The notes below the pieces were generated by a model. It did not search any database and was not told where the DNA came from. It was given only the letters and a program-made list of their open reading frames with translations. From Halobellus captivus (GTDB taxonomy: Archaea > Halobacteriota > Halobacteria > Halobacteriales > Haloferacaceae): a stretch of 64,000 bases of DNA. Shown here one piece after another: positions 42,156 through 50,110 of the stretch. Position 1 is the first letter of the stretch; every line of letters begins with the position of its first letter. The translations under genes were made by a program, and so were the position numbers. Where the stretch lies: the NCBI RefSeq assembly GCF_003697845.1, contig NZ_RDQE01000001.1:248001-312000 (forward strand), written 5' to 3'.

Positions 42156-42851
42156 ATGCGAGTCTCCAGCGGAGTTCCCGGGTTCGACGAGCTCGTCGAC
42201 GGGGGATTCCCGTCCGATCGGCTGTACGTGGTGAGCGGTCCCCCCGGCAGCGGCAAGACGACGTTCTGCTCGCAGTTCGCGGCCCAGGGTGCCCGAAACG
42301 GGGACGACGTGCTGTACGTCAGCATGCACGAGACGAAGGAGGGGATCCGCCGCGACATGGGCGGGTACGACTTCGGGTTCGACCGCGCGCTCGACACCGA
42401 CCGGGTGACCTTCCTCGACTCCTTCTCGGCGGACGGTCGGCGGTTCTTCGGGCTCCCGGGCGAGCGACGGGACCGTTCGGGCGTCACGAACCGGCTTACC
42501 GGGTTCGTCAACTCCCGCGACATCGACCGGGTCGTCTTCGACTCGACGATGCTGTTGCGGTTCCTGCTCGACGACGACGAGGACACGATGATCCAGCTGC
42601 TCTCCTCGCTGAAGCGCACGGACGCGACGACGATGCTCATCTCCGAGATGACCGACCCCGACGCCTACTCCGAGGAACACTACCTCGCACACGGCGTCGT
42701 CTTCCTCCACAACTACCTGGAGGACGAGGGGATGCGCCGGGGGATACAGGTGCTGAAGATGCGGGGGACCGACGTGAACACCGACATCCAGGACGTCGAG
42801 TTCACCGACGGGGGTATCCGCGTCGGGTCGGCGGCGACGGTGACCCGGTGA
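42156..42851 (+). CDS. KaiC/RAD55-like RecA-fold ATPase
   Basis: A 231-residue single-domain RecA-superfamily protein. It has Walker A GPPGSGKT (28-35), the KaiC-type start SSGVPGFDELVDGGFP, and a Walker B-like RVVFDSTMLL. Small KaiC-like proteins are often annotated as HTR-like in haloarchaeal chemotaxis and archaellum regions; ArlH is a related ATPase, but this protein lacks the features needed to call it ArlH. A CTTATC element lies 26 bases upstream. It overlaps the next gene by one base (TGATG). Confidence 0.82.
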   Translation: MRVSSGVPGFDELVDGGFPSDRLYVVSGPPGSGKTTFCSQFAAQGARNGDDVLYVSMHETKEGIRRDMGGYDFGFDRALDTDRVTFLDSFSADGRRFFGLPGERRDRSGVTNRLTGFVNSRDIDRVVFDSTMLLRFLLDDDEDTMIQLLSSLKRTDATTMLISEMTDPDAYSEEHYLAHGVVFLHNYLEDEGMRRGIQVLKMRGTDVNTDIQDVEFTDGGIRVGSAATVTR

Positions 42852-43237
42852 TGTACGACCGGACCTTCGGAACGGACTGGAAGGAGGGGGAACTGACCCG
42901 CGAGGCGGCCATCGACCGGGCGTTCGCGCTCGGAGTGGCCGCCGGCTGCGGCAGAAGGCGTCCCGACGAGCTCGACCGGATCCTCGAGGCGTTTCCCGGC
43001 GCGTACGAACGAAGCATGGTCGAACTCGCCTACGACGAGGGGCGAACGAAGGCGCTCGAGGTCCCTATCGAGGAACCCGAGGCGGTCTGGGAGGAACTGG
43101 TCGACGGGGTCGGAACGCCGCGAACCGCGCCGTTGCCGGCGGCGTTTCCCGGAGCTCTCAGTGAACTGACGGTCACTCGGTCGCCGCGAACCGGGCCCCC
43201 GTCGTCGCTTGACCTGCCGAGGTTCCTGCGAAAGTGA
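42851..43237 (+). CDS. Conserved small protein next to KaiC-like ATPase
   Basis: A 128-residue protein beginning MYDRTFGTDWKEGELTREAA. The first 90 residues are helical and acidic and may form a compact domain (AFALGVAAGCGRRRPDELDRILEAFPGAYERSMVELAYDEGRTKAL). The last 40 are Pro-rich and probably disordered. Its TGATG overlap with the KaiC-like gene indicates coupled translation and shared function. No family is recognised with confidence. The longer upstream frame is a shifted reading of the ATPase gene. Confidence 0.7.
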   Translation: MYDRTFGTDWKEGELTREAAIDRAFALGVAAGCGRRRPDELDRILEAFPGAYERSMVELAYDEGRTKALEVPIEEPEAVWEELVDGVGTPRTAPLPAAFPGALSELTVTRSPRTGPPSSLDLPRFLRK

Positions 43238-43250
43238 TCCCTCGGAAGGG

Positions 43251-43257
43251 TTTTATC
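43251..43257 (+). promoter_or_regulatory. TATA box for gene 43281
   Basis: TTTTATC, 27 bases before the ATG, gives a leaderless transcript. It shows that the gene at 43281 has a promoter separate from the KaiC-like pair. Confidence 0.6.
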
Positions 43258-43280
43258 GGGGTCGCCCCGTTGTGTGAGAC

Positions 43281-43889
43281 ATGAGTCCGCTTCCCGACGC
43301 TGTCGTTTCCGCCGACAGCGTCCTCGTTAGCGGACCACCGATGAGCGGGAAGTACGACCTCTTCAATCGACTGCTCGCGGCGTGGTCGGACGCCGCCGTC
43401 GTCATCTCGACCGGTCGGACCGCCGAGAAGGTCCGGGCCGACCACGACCGGCTCGTCGGGAACGGCGGCGACGACCTCGTCGTCATCGACTGTGTCACCC
43501 ACCAACAGGGGGACAAACGAGACGACACGCCGACGACGAAGTACGTGAGCGGTCCCGGCGATCTCACGGAGATCGGGATCAAGTTCACCGACGTGGTCGA
43601 GGCCTCGACCGGACGCGAGCGGGCGGTCGGCGTCTACTCGCTGTCGGAGCTTCTGATGTACTGGGACCCCGACCGGATCTATCAGTTCACCCGCGTGATG
43701 ACCTCACAGTCCTCGGGACAAGGGTGGCCGTTCGTGGGCGTCGTCGGCTCGACCGCCCACGACGAGCAGGTAATCCACACGCTGTACGAGCCGTTCGATC
43801 TGGTCGTCGAGACCCGCGTCGAGGGCGATGAACGACAGTTCCGGGTCCTCGACCGCATGGAGCAGCCCTCCGGCTGGGAGCCCTTCTGA
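43281..43889 (+). CDS. RecA-fold protein with altered Walker A
   Basis: A 202-residue protein that keeps the KaiC/RAD55-like fold pattern: an early P-loop GPPMSGKYDLF (18-28), then strands AAVVISTGRTAEKV, DDLVVIDCV, and GVYSLSELLMYWD, ending FDLVVETRVEGDERQFRVLDRM. The Ser/Thr that should follow GK in the P-loop is Tyr25, and a Walker B acidic residue is not evident at the expected strand, so nucleotide hydrolysis is doubtful. It resembles haloarchaeal RecA-like families grouped as DUF7504/DUF7090, from memory. It lies next to the chemotaxis block, which suggests a signalling or motility role. Confidence 0.75.
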   Translation: MSPLPDAVVSADSVLVSGPPMSGKYDLFNRLLAAWSDAAVVISTGRTAEKVRADHDRLVGNGGDDLVVIDCVTHQQGDKRDDTPTTKYVSGPGDLTEIGIKFTDVVEASTGRERAVGVYSLSELLMYWDPDRIYQFTRVMTSQSSGQGWPFVGVVGSTAHDEQVIHTLYEPFDLVVETRVEGDERQFRVLDRMEQPSGWEPF

Positions 43890-43906
43890 GCGCGCCCGGC
43901 GTCACC

Positions 43907-44548
43907 TCATCCGACCAGATCGAACTCGATCCCGACCGGCGGGGTGTCGAGGATCCCCCAGTAGACGAACCGGTGGGATCCCGGTCCGAGCGGCGGGCAG
44001 ACGGCGAGTTCACGGTCCGGCACGGCCGACGCGATCGCCGACTCCTCGAGGTCGACCGACCAGCTGTAGGTGTCGCCCGCTTCGAGCGTGTCGTCCTCGC
44101 GGGGGAGGTCGACGGCCTCCCCGGTCGTCGAGCCGCGCACGTCGAGCCACCCCTCGCCGGTCTCACGCTGTATCGAGTACGCCTGTTCGCCGCGGGTATC
44201 GACGGATCCGTCGCCGGTGTTCCGGAGCACGAGCCGGAGCGACTGGCCGTACGTCTCGGCGGTTCCCTCCGTGGAGAGCTCCAGACGTGTGCCCCCTTCG
44301 TCCCCGCCGTCCGCCCCCGTCCCGTCCCCGCCTCCCGTCTCTATCGTCCGCGACTCGACGGGGCCCTCGAACGGCGCCTCGAGCCGAACGAACCCCTCGT
44401 CGGGACACGACAGCGTCTCCGGCGTTCCCTCGGGTCCCTGCGGGCCGTCCCCGGCGGCGGCGTCGAGACAGCCGGCCGTCGCGGTCGCCCCGACGGCGAC
44501 GGCGGCCGTGCCGGCTCGACACAACAGGTCCCGCCGTGATCGCATCAT
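43907..44548 (-). CDS. Tat lipoprotein, unknown function
   Basis: A 213-residue exported lipoprotein: RSRRDLLCRAGTAAVAVG, hydrophobic stretch, TAGC with the lipid-attached Cys at about residue 27. The mature part is acidic, with a Gly/Asp-rich insertion, and beta-rich segments (GQSLRLVLRNTGDGSVDTRG, GDTYSWSVDLEES, GSHRFVYWGIL) that resemble an Ig-like or Big_2-like extracellular domain of haloarchaeal lipoproteins. Start is one of two adjacent ATGs (44548 or 44545). Convergent with the RecA-fold gene; no functional context. Confidence 0.75.
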   Translation of the reverse strand: MMRSRRDLLCRAGTAAVAVGATATAGCLDAAAGDGPQGPEGTPETLSCPDEGFVRLEAPFEGPVESRTIETGGGDGTGADGGDEGGTRLELSTEGTAETYGQSLRLVLRNTGDGSVDTRGEQAYSIQRETGEGWLDVRGSTTGEAVDLPREDDTLEAGDTYSWSVDLEESAIASAVPDRELAVCPPLGPGSHRFVYWGILDTPPVGIEFDLVG

Positions 44549-44664
44549 GTGTCCGATACGGTCGCGACGGGTTTCAACCCCGCGAGTGGCGTCGACGCTC
44601 CAGCGGTCCGGTCCGGGCGCTCGCGTTCGGAACCGCTTTCCCGTCGGCCGGCCCATGACCGCGT

Positions 44665-46026
44665 ATGGAGCTGTTCGGATCCAGCGGCATTCGCGGGGTC
44701 GCACTCCGGTATCTCACGCCGGAGCTCGTTCTCGACATCGCGAAGGCGGCCGGGTCGACCTGGGACGCCGACCGGGTCGCCGTCGCCCGCGACACCCGGA
44801 CCACCGGCGAGCTGTTCGCCAACGCCGCCGCCAGCGGGCTTGCCGCCGTCGGTCGTGACGTCGACCGGCTCGGCGTCGTCCCCACGCCCGCGGTCGGCAA
44901 CTACTGTGAGTCCGCGGGCGTCCCGTGCGTGCTCGTCACCGCCTCGCACAACCCGCCCGAGTTCAACGGGATCAAGCTCGTCGGCAACGACGGCGTCGAG
45001 CTCTCAGTCGACGTGTTGGAGCGGATAGAGCGCCGCGTGCTCGACGACGAGTACGACCACACCGACTGGCGGACCGCCGGCAGCGAGACCACCGTCGAGG
45101 GAGTCGTCAACGACTACGCCGACCAGCTGATCGCCGCCGTCGACCGCGAGGCGATCGCCGACGCCGGACTCACCGTCGCGGTCGACCCCGGCCACGGCGC
45201 CGCGTCGGTGAGCTCGCCGCGGATCTACCGCGAGCTCGGCTGTGAGGTGCTGACGGTGAACGCCACCCCTGACGGCCACTTCCCCGGCAGGGACTCCGAG
45301 CCCGTCCCGGAGAACCTGACGGCGCTCTCGCGGCTCGTCGCCACCTCCGACGCCGACGTGGGGATCGCCCACGACGGCGACGCCGACCGGGCCGTCTTCG
45401 TCGACGAGACCGGATCGGTGGTCGACGGCGACACCTCCTTCGCGGCGCTGGCCGACGACGCCCTGGAGCCGGGCGACGCCGTCGTCAGCGCGGTCAACGT
45501 CTCCCAGCGGCTCGTCGACGTCTGTGACGCCAACGGCGCCGACCTCGAGTTGACCCCGATCGGCGCGACCAACATCATCACGCGGACCCGGGAGCTGAAG
45601 CGGGAAGGCGTCCGCGTCCCGATCGCCGGCGAGGGCAACGGCGGGGTGTTCTTTCCCCCGTACCGGCTCTCGCGGGACGGGGCGTACATCGGCGCGCGCT
45701 TCCTCGAACTGCTCGCCGACGCCGACGGCCTCGCCAGCGAGGCGATCGCTCCCTACACCGACTACCACTTCGTGCGCGTCAACGTCGAGTACGAGGACGG
45801 CGACGAGCGCGAGGACATGCTGTCGGCGGCGCGGGCGTTCGTCGAGACCGCCGAGGCGACCCCGAACACGACCGACGGCTACCGGCTCGATTACGGCGAC
45901 GCGTGGGTACTCGTCCGACCCTCCGGGACGGAGCCGAAGATCCGGGTCTACGCCGAGTCCGCCGACGCCGACCGCGCCGAGCGGCTGGCGGAGGAGATGC
46001 GGACCGCCGTCGAGAGCGGACGATAG
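44665..46026 (+). CDS. glmM: Phosphohexomutase, phosphoglucosamine mutase type
   Basis: Interconverts hexosamine or hexose 6- and 1-phosphates. The 453-residue protein has all four phosphohexomutase domains: active-site phosphoserine Ser94 in VTASHNPPEFNG, metal loop HDGDADRAV, sugar-binding EGNGG and the C-terminal phosphate loop RPSGTEPKIRVY. The start FGSSGIRG and the short size fit archaeal GlmM/ManB. Substrate could be glucosamine, mannose or glucose phosphate; GlmM is the most likely by similarity, but archaeal members are often promiscuous. Confidence 0.88.
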   Translation: MELFGSSGIRGVALRYLTPELVLDIAKAAGSTWDADRVAVARDTRTTGELFANAAASGLAAVGRDVDRLGVVPTPAVGNYCESAGVPCVLVTASHNPPEFNGIKLVGNDGVELSVDVLERIERRVLDDEYDHTDWRTAGSETTVEGVVNDYADQLIAAVDREAIADAGLTVAVDPGHGAASVSSPRIYRELGCEVLTVNATPDGHFPGRDSEPVPENLTALSRLVATSDADVGIAHDGDADRAVFVDETGSVVDGDTSFAALADDALEPGDAVVSAVNVSQRLVDVCDANGADLELTPIGATNIITRTRELKREGVRVPIAGEGNGGVFFPPYRLSRDGAYIGARFLELLADADGLASEAIAPYTDYHFVRVNVEYEDGDEREDMLSAARAFVETAEATPNTTDGYRLDYGDAWVLVRPSGTEPKIRVYAESADADRAERLAEEMRTAVESGR

Positions 46027-46301
46027 GACCGATCTCTGGAAGTCGTGATTTTGGAAGTTGTGACCAGAGAGGCGTTCGTGATCCGAGATGCGTCAGCAAC
46101 GCGTGCCCGCGAGCGCCCGCGAGGGCGCGAGACTGACCGCGCGAGGTCGCCGGCGCGTCGCGTCGGCTGCCAGAGGCGCAGAGCGCCTCGCTGCCGGGAG
46201 GCGTTCCCCGTAGTCACGTCTTCCGTGGTGTACAGTCGAGAGACCGGAGCTTTGGAGACGTTCGTCGCACCAGAACGAGAGACGACCGACACCGAACCGC
46301 G
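46027..46301. other. Intergenic region with degenerate repeat copy
   Basis: The 275-base gap after glmM contains at 46101-46150 a sequence like the first half of the dispersed repeat: GCGTGCCCGCGAG, then a hairpin GCGCCC/GGGCGC (46113-46128), then GCGAG and GACTG. The conserved G-rich core is absent. A further stem GCCAGAGGCGCAGAGCGCCTC (around 46170-46190) could form. No gene is seen. Confidence 0.45.
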
Positions 46302-46967
46302 TCAGTCCAGCGCCGAGAGCGCCTCCGCCGCCTCCCGCGCGGCCCGCAGGTGCTCGCGTGCGCGTCGCGGGTCCTCGGTCTCCTCCGCCGCGCGGGCAAA
46401 GCGGGTCAGCGTCCGCGTCAGTGACTCCCGAGCCGGACCCACGCCGGAGGCGTCAACCTCGGTGCCGGGAGCGGGCGGTTCGGGATCGGCGCTCCCCGTC
46501 ATCCCTTCCGCGCTCCGGGACGTTCCCGCCGCGTCGCCGATCGAGCCGCGGGCGAGGTCCCCCGCGGGATCCGGTCCGACCTCGTCGCTCGCGGCGGTCG
46601 AGCCGGTGTCGTCGTCCGCGACGACGCCGTTGGCCGCGGCGGTCTCGGGACTCCTCGCTCCGGACGTTTCCGCCTCCCCTGCGATCGCCCCCGCGGTCCC
46701 GTCGCTCTCGTCGTCCCCGCCGGCCGGGACCGTCCCCTCCGCGGGCACCTCGTATCCGTCCTCCGTCGCGTGACACGTCGGGCAGAACTCCCGGCCGTCG
46801 TGTCGGAAGATCGGGTCGCCACACGTCTCGCAGTGGCGGTTCGTCATCGTCGCGCCCTGTAGGAGGAGCTCGGACATCCGCTGGGTGTGTTCGCGCTTCT
46901 CCTCGTCCTCCGCGAACTTCTCGCGGAGCTTCTCGCGTTCGGCCTCCTTGTCGAACTCGTCGCTCAT
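46302..46967 (-). CDS. Sjogren's autoantigen 1-type zinc-ribbon protein
   Basis: A 221-residue protein. The first 75 residues match the archaeal Auto_anti-p27 (SSSCA1) family: a charged helix (EAEREKLREKFAEDEEKR), MSELLLQGATMTNRHC and a zinc ribbon with CETCGDP and FCPTCH. A long Gly/Ser/Asp/Ala-rich disordered linker follows, then a C-terminal helix of about 35 residues (ESLTRTLTRFARAAEETED...AREAAEAL). Function of the archaeal family is unknown; the ribbon suggests nucleic-acid or protein contacts. Confidence 0.85.
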   Translation of the reverse strand: MSDEFDKEAEREKLREKFAEDEEKREHTQRMSELLLQGATMTNRHCETCGDPIFRHDGREFCPTCHATEDGYEVPAEGTVPAGGDDESDGTAGAIAGEAETSGARSPETAAANGVVADDDTGSTAASDEVGPDPAGDLARGSIGDAAGTSRSAEGMTGSADPEPPAPGTEVDASGVGPARESLTRTLTRFARAAEETEDPRRAREHLRAAREAAEALSALD

Positions 46968-47052
46968 GCGTGGTCGAACGCCCTTCACGAGCAAAAGTCC
47001 GGTGGGCTCGGTCGGCGAAGTGCGGCCCTCGACGCGAACGCCGGACCCGCCC

Positions 47053-47478
47053 TCAGTCCTCGGTGCGGGTCCGGTCGGCGTCGGGGTCGAGCTCGCCGCG
47101 GTGGATCTTCGCGCCGTCCTGGGCGACCTGCCGGCCGAGCACGGCACACTTGATCCGCATCGGGGAGATGTCGACGCCGAGCATCTCGGTGACGTCGTCC
47201 GTGTCGAGCGCGTCGAGTTCGTCGACGGTCATTCCACGGAGCCGCTCGGAGAGCATGCTCGCGGAGGCCATCGAGATGGCACAGCCGTCGCCGGTGAACG
47301 CGACCGTCTCGATGGTCTCGCCGTCGTCGGCGAGGGCGATATCGACCTTGATCGTGTCCCCACAGGAGGGGTTCTCGCCGACGTGCGTGAAGTCCGGGTC
47401 CTCGAGTTCCCCGTAGTTGCGCGGGTTCTTGTAGTGGTCGAGGATCTGCTGTCGGTACATGTCCGAGCCCGTTCCCAT
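47053..47478 (-). CDS. sufU: SufU-type iron-sulfur cluster scaffold
   Basis: Accepts sulfur from a cysteine desulfurase and helps assemble Fe-S clusters. The 141-residue protein starts YRQQILDHYKNPRNYGELEDPD and keeps the three cysteines and acidic residue: Cys39 and Asp41 in ENPSCGD, Cys66 in GDGCAIS, Cys111 in RIKCAVL. This is the SufU/IscU fold; the zinc-binding form (SufU) partners with SufS, which is encoded 900 bases upstream on the same strand. A TATA-like TTTTGAA is about 28 bases before the chosen ATG. Confidence 0.92.
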   Translation of the reverse strand: MGTGSDMYRQQILDHYKNPRNYGELEDPDFTHVGENPSCGDTIKVDIALADDGETIETVAFTGDGCAISMASASMLSERLRGMTVDELDALDTDDVTEMLGVDISPMRIKCAVLGRQVAQDGAKIHRGELDPDADRTRTED

Positions 47479-47574
47479 ACTGTATCCGGGTACGCCTGTC
47501 GCGTTCAAAAGCGTTCCGTCGGGGCCGTCACGTCGCCGAATCGCTCGTCCTCGCCGGTCGACCGACGGTCGTGA

Positions 47575-48195
47575 TCACTCCTCCGACCGGAGCGGCGTCG
47601 GGCGCGCGTTGGTCTTCGGCTCGGACGGAGCGGCGGTCGATCGACGGGTCGAACGGGACCGCTCGCCGCCGACTCCCTCGAGGTGGTCACGGAGCACGCC
47701 GAGCAGACGGTCGTACTGGCCGCGGGTCGACCGCTTCCGGACGTACGCGGTCGCACCGGCCTCGAACGCCCGCGCCTCGACGACCGGGTCGTGACAGATG
47801 GTGTGGAACAGGAACGGCGTCCGAATTCCTCGCTTCCGGGCGGTTTCGAGCAGTTCGACCCCGGTGCCGTCCGGGAGCCGCTGTTCGGTGATCACGAAGT
47901 CGACGTCGGCGAACGCGTCGCGTGCCTCCGACACCCGATCGACCGACCTGACCGAGACACCCGTCTCGAACCGCTCGAGGAACGTCACGAGCACCTCCGC
48001 CGACTCGGGGTCCGGCTCCACGTGGAGGACGTCGATCCGCGAGGAACGCCCCGCCCCGTTCCCCGGAGGATCCGTCACCTCGGTCGCGAAGTGGCGGTCG
48101 TCTCCGCGGTTTGCGGAGTCTGCGGGGTCTGCGGAATCTGCAGGGTTCGTTCGTGTGGCGGTTCCGGTCGTTCGTCGGTCTCGATCGTCGGTCAT
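47575..48195 (-). CDS. Receiver-domain protein with Glu at the phosphorylation site
   Basis: A 206-residue protein with a disordered N-terminus (about 50 residues, with a short ADSADPADSA repeat) and C-terminus, and a receiver (CheY-like) domain at about 55-170. Strand 1 reads IDVLHVEPDPESA, where the acidic pair is only partly kept. The phosphoacceptor site reads FVITEQRLPDGTG: Asp is replaced by Glu104, with the Leu-Pro following intact. The Lys of strand 5 (AYVRKRS, Lys154) is kept. It therefore cannot be phosphorylated in the normal way and may mimic the phosphorylated state. It lies between sufS and sufU on the same strand. Confidence 0.82.
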   Translation of the reverse strand: MTDDRDRRTTGTATRTNPADSADPADSANRGDDRHFATEVTDPPGNGAGRSSRIDVLHVEPDPESAEVLVTFLERFETGVSVRSVDRVSEARDAFADVDFVITEQRLPDGTGVELLETARKRGIRTPFLFHTICHDPVVEARAFEAGATAYVRKRSTRGQYDRLLGVLRDHLEGVGGERSRSTRRSTAAPSEPKTNARPTPLRSEE

Positions 48196-48231
48196 GATGT
48201 GGTTTCGGGTCGGCGCGTCCTCGGAGTCGAC

Positions 48232-48247
48232 TACTACGTGTGTAGTA
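48232..48247. promoter_or_regulatory. Palindrome upstream of pseudo-receiver gene
   Basis: TACTAC (48232-48237) and GTAGTA (48242-48247) form a perfect inverted repeat around GTGT, about 40-50 bases before the ATG at 48195. An operator or upstream element is possible. The repeat unit is short, so chance cannot be excluded. Confidence 0.35.
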
Positions 48248-48371
48248 CTCGTTCTTCTCGGATTCGAAATTCGTTTACGACTACAATAAACATTGTGCGA
48301 TCCGAGTTGTCATGGCTCGAGAGGGCCGGATTCGAGCGGTACGGGAACGAGCCACACGCGACCGAAGCCGA

Positions 48372-49649
48372 TCAGGCGAACAGGTCTCTGGCTTCCCGGA
48401 CCGCGTCGACGAGGGCGTCGACCTCCTCGACGGTGTTGTAGAGGTAGAAGGACGCGCGCACGGAGGCGGCGACGCCGAGTTCGTCGTGGAGGGGCTGGGT
48501 ACAGTGGTCGCCCGCCCGGATCGCGACGCCGTAGTCGTTGAGGACGCTCGAGAGGTCGTGGGCGTGGACCCCGTCGACGTTGAAGGCGACGAGACCGCCC
48601 CGTTCGTCGCCCGGCGGGCCGTATATCTCCACGCCGCCGAGGTCGGTCAGGCGGTCGTAGGCGTACTCGGCGAGCAGGCTCTCGTGTTCCTCGATCCGCT
48701 CCATGCCCACGTCCTCGAGGTACTCGATCGCGGCCGCGAGGCCGATCCCCTGGGCGATCGAGGGGGTTCCCGCCTCGAACTTCCACGGGAGGTCCTCCCA
48801 GGTCGACTCCTCGAAGGTCACCTTCCGGATCATCTCGCCGCCGTAGAGGTACGGCCCCATCGACTCGAGCAGCTCCCGGCGGCCGTAGAGCGCGCCGATG
48901 CCGGTCGGCCCGCACATCTTGTGGCCGGAAAAGGCGAGGAAGTCGGCGTCGAGGTCCGCCACGTCGACCGGGCGGTTCGGCACCGACTGGGCCGCGTCCG
49001 CGAAGATCAGCCCGTCGTGGTCGTGGACGAGCTCGGCCAGCTCGCGGATCGGGTTCACGGTCCCGAGCGTGTTCGAGACGTGGACGGCGGACACCATCTC
49101 GGTGTCGCCGTCGATCTTCGCCTCGGCGTCGGCCATGTCGAGTCGGCCGTCGTCGGTCACTTCAATGAACCGCACCTCCGCGCCGGTCTTCTTGCCGATC
49201 TGTTGCCAGGTGACGAGCGAGGCGTGGTGTTCCATCTGCGTGAGCACGACGTTGTCGCCGGGGCCGAGCTCCGCGAGCCCCCACGCGTACGCGACGAGGT
49301 TCATCGCCTCCGTCGTGTTCTTCGTGAAGATCACCTCCTCGCGGCCGTTCGCGCCGATGAAGTCGGCGACGACGTCGTGGGCCTCCTCGTATGCGACGGA
49401 GGCCTCCTGGCTCAGCTGGTGGATCCCGCGGTGGACGTTGGAGTTGTAGCTCCGGTAGTAGTCCGAGATCGCGTCGACGACCGGGTCCGGGGTGTGCGAG
49501 GTCGCCGCGTTGTCGAGGTACACGAGGTCGACGTCGTCACCCTCGTCCTCTCCGGGCGAGGTGGGATCGCCGCCGACCAGCCGCTCGAGGATCGGGAAGT
49601 CGTCGCGGATCGCTTCCACGTCGAACGGGTACTGTTCTTGAACTCCCAT
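48372..49649 (-). CDS. sufS: Cysteine desulfurase SufS
   Basis: Pyridoxal-phosphate enzyme that removes sulfur from L-cysteine as a persulfide for Fe-S cluster assembly. The 425-residue class V aminotransferase-fold protein has VYLDNAATSHTP, YNSNVHRGIHQLS, EHHASLVTWQQI, FADAAQSVPN, the PLP lysine Lys244 in AFSGHKMCGPTG and the persulfide cysteine Cys383 in RAGDHCTQPLH. An acidic insertion (residues 27-41) is a halophilic feature. ATG at 49649 rather than the longer frame, which starts in noncoding sequence. Partner SufU is at 47053. Repeat copy D lies 250 bases upstream. Confidence 0.93.
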   Translation of the reverse strand: MGVQEQYPFDVEAIRDDFPILERLVGGDPTSPGEDEGDDVDLVYLDNAATSHTPDPVVDAISDYYRSYNSNVHRGIHQLSQEASVAYEEAHDVVADFIGANGREEVIFTKNTTEAMNLVAYAWGLAELGPGDNVVLTQMEHHASLVTWQQIGKKTGAEVRFIEVTDDGRLDMADAEAKIDGDTEMVSAVHVSNTLGTVNPIRELAELVHDHDGLIFADAAQSVPNRPVDVADLDADFLAFSGHKMCGPTGIGALYGRRELLESMGPYLYGGEMIRKVTFEESTWEDLPWKFEAGTPSIAQGIGLAAAIEYLEDVGMERIEEHESLLAEYAYDRLTDLGGVEIYGPPGDERGGLVAFNVDGVHAHDLSSVLNDYGVAIRAGDHCTQPLHDELGVAASVRASFYLYNTVEEVDALVDAVREARDLFA

Positions 49650-49892
49650 TGTCGGCCAGAGGGCCCCGAGCACTAACACACCTTCGGTCCGGTACGTGTT
49701 GCCCGTATCGCTGACGTACTCGGCGTATACCGCGGGCGTTGGTTCGGAGAGCGGTCGAAGGGTGATCGCGGTCGGGCACGTACCGGTCGTTCACGGGTTT
49801 GACGGGACTGCTGCCGACCCAGCCGCTCGGCTGTACGTCTCCGAAGGCATGGCCGCCGAGAACACCGCCGAAGTCCCACCCGTCCGCGGCCG
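49650..49892. other. Upstream region of sufS
   Basis: The 243 bases between sufS and repeat copy D carry the sufS promoter, but no convincing TATA box is visible near the expected place. The sequence is GC-rich and without recognisable genes or structure. Confidence 0.35.
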
Positions 49893-50022
49893 CACAGCAC
49901 CTCACGCCTCCCCAGCCTCGGCCGGCGGCAGCCGCGGGACCGCACCGCATCGCGGCCGCCGCCGACCTCCCTCGCGCGGTCCGCTCGTGCCCTCCCGGGC
50001 ACTCGCAGGCACGCGCCACGCA
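49893..50022 (-). repeat. Dispersed intergenic repeat, copy D (long form)
   Basis: On the minus strand: GCCTGCGAG, hairpin 1 with arms GTGCCC/GGGCAC (49987-50002, same as copy A), then the GCGGACC... segment and GAGGTCGG, hairpin 2 with GGCGGCCGCG arms, and the conserved core at 49897-49919. It sits between divergent sufS and the aminotransferase gene at 50111. The core points toward sufS. Confidence 0.8.
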
Positions 50023-50110
50023 TGACGAGGTCGGCCTCGATCGCTCCGCTGAGCCGTATCAAAAGTACCATACCGTCTCCCGACCCGGTGTACGGTATCG
50101 GGTGACTCCA

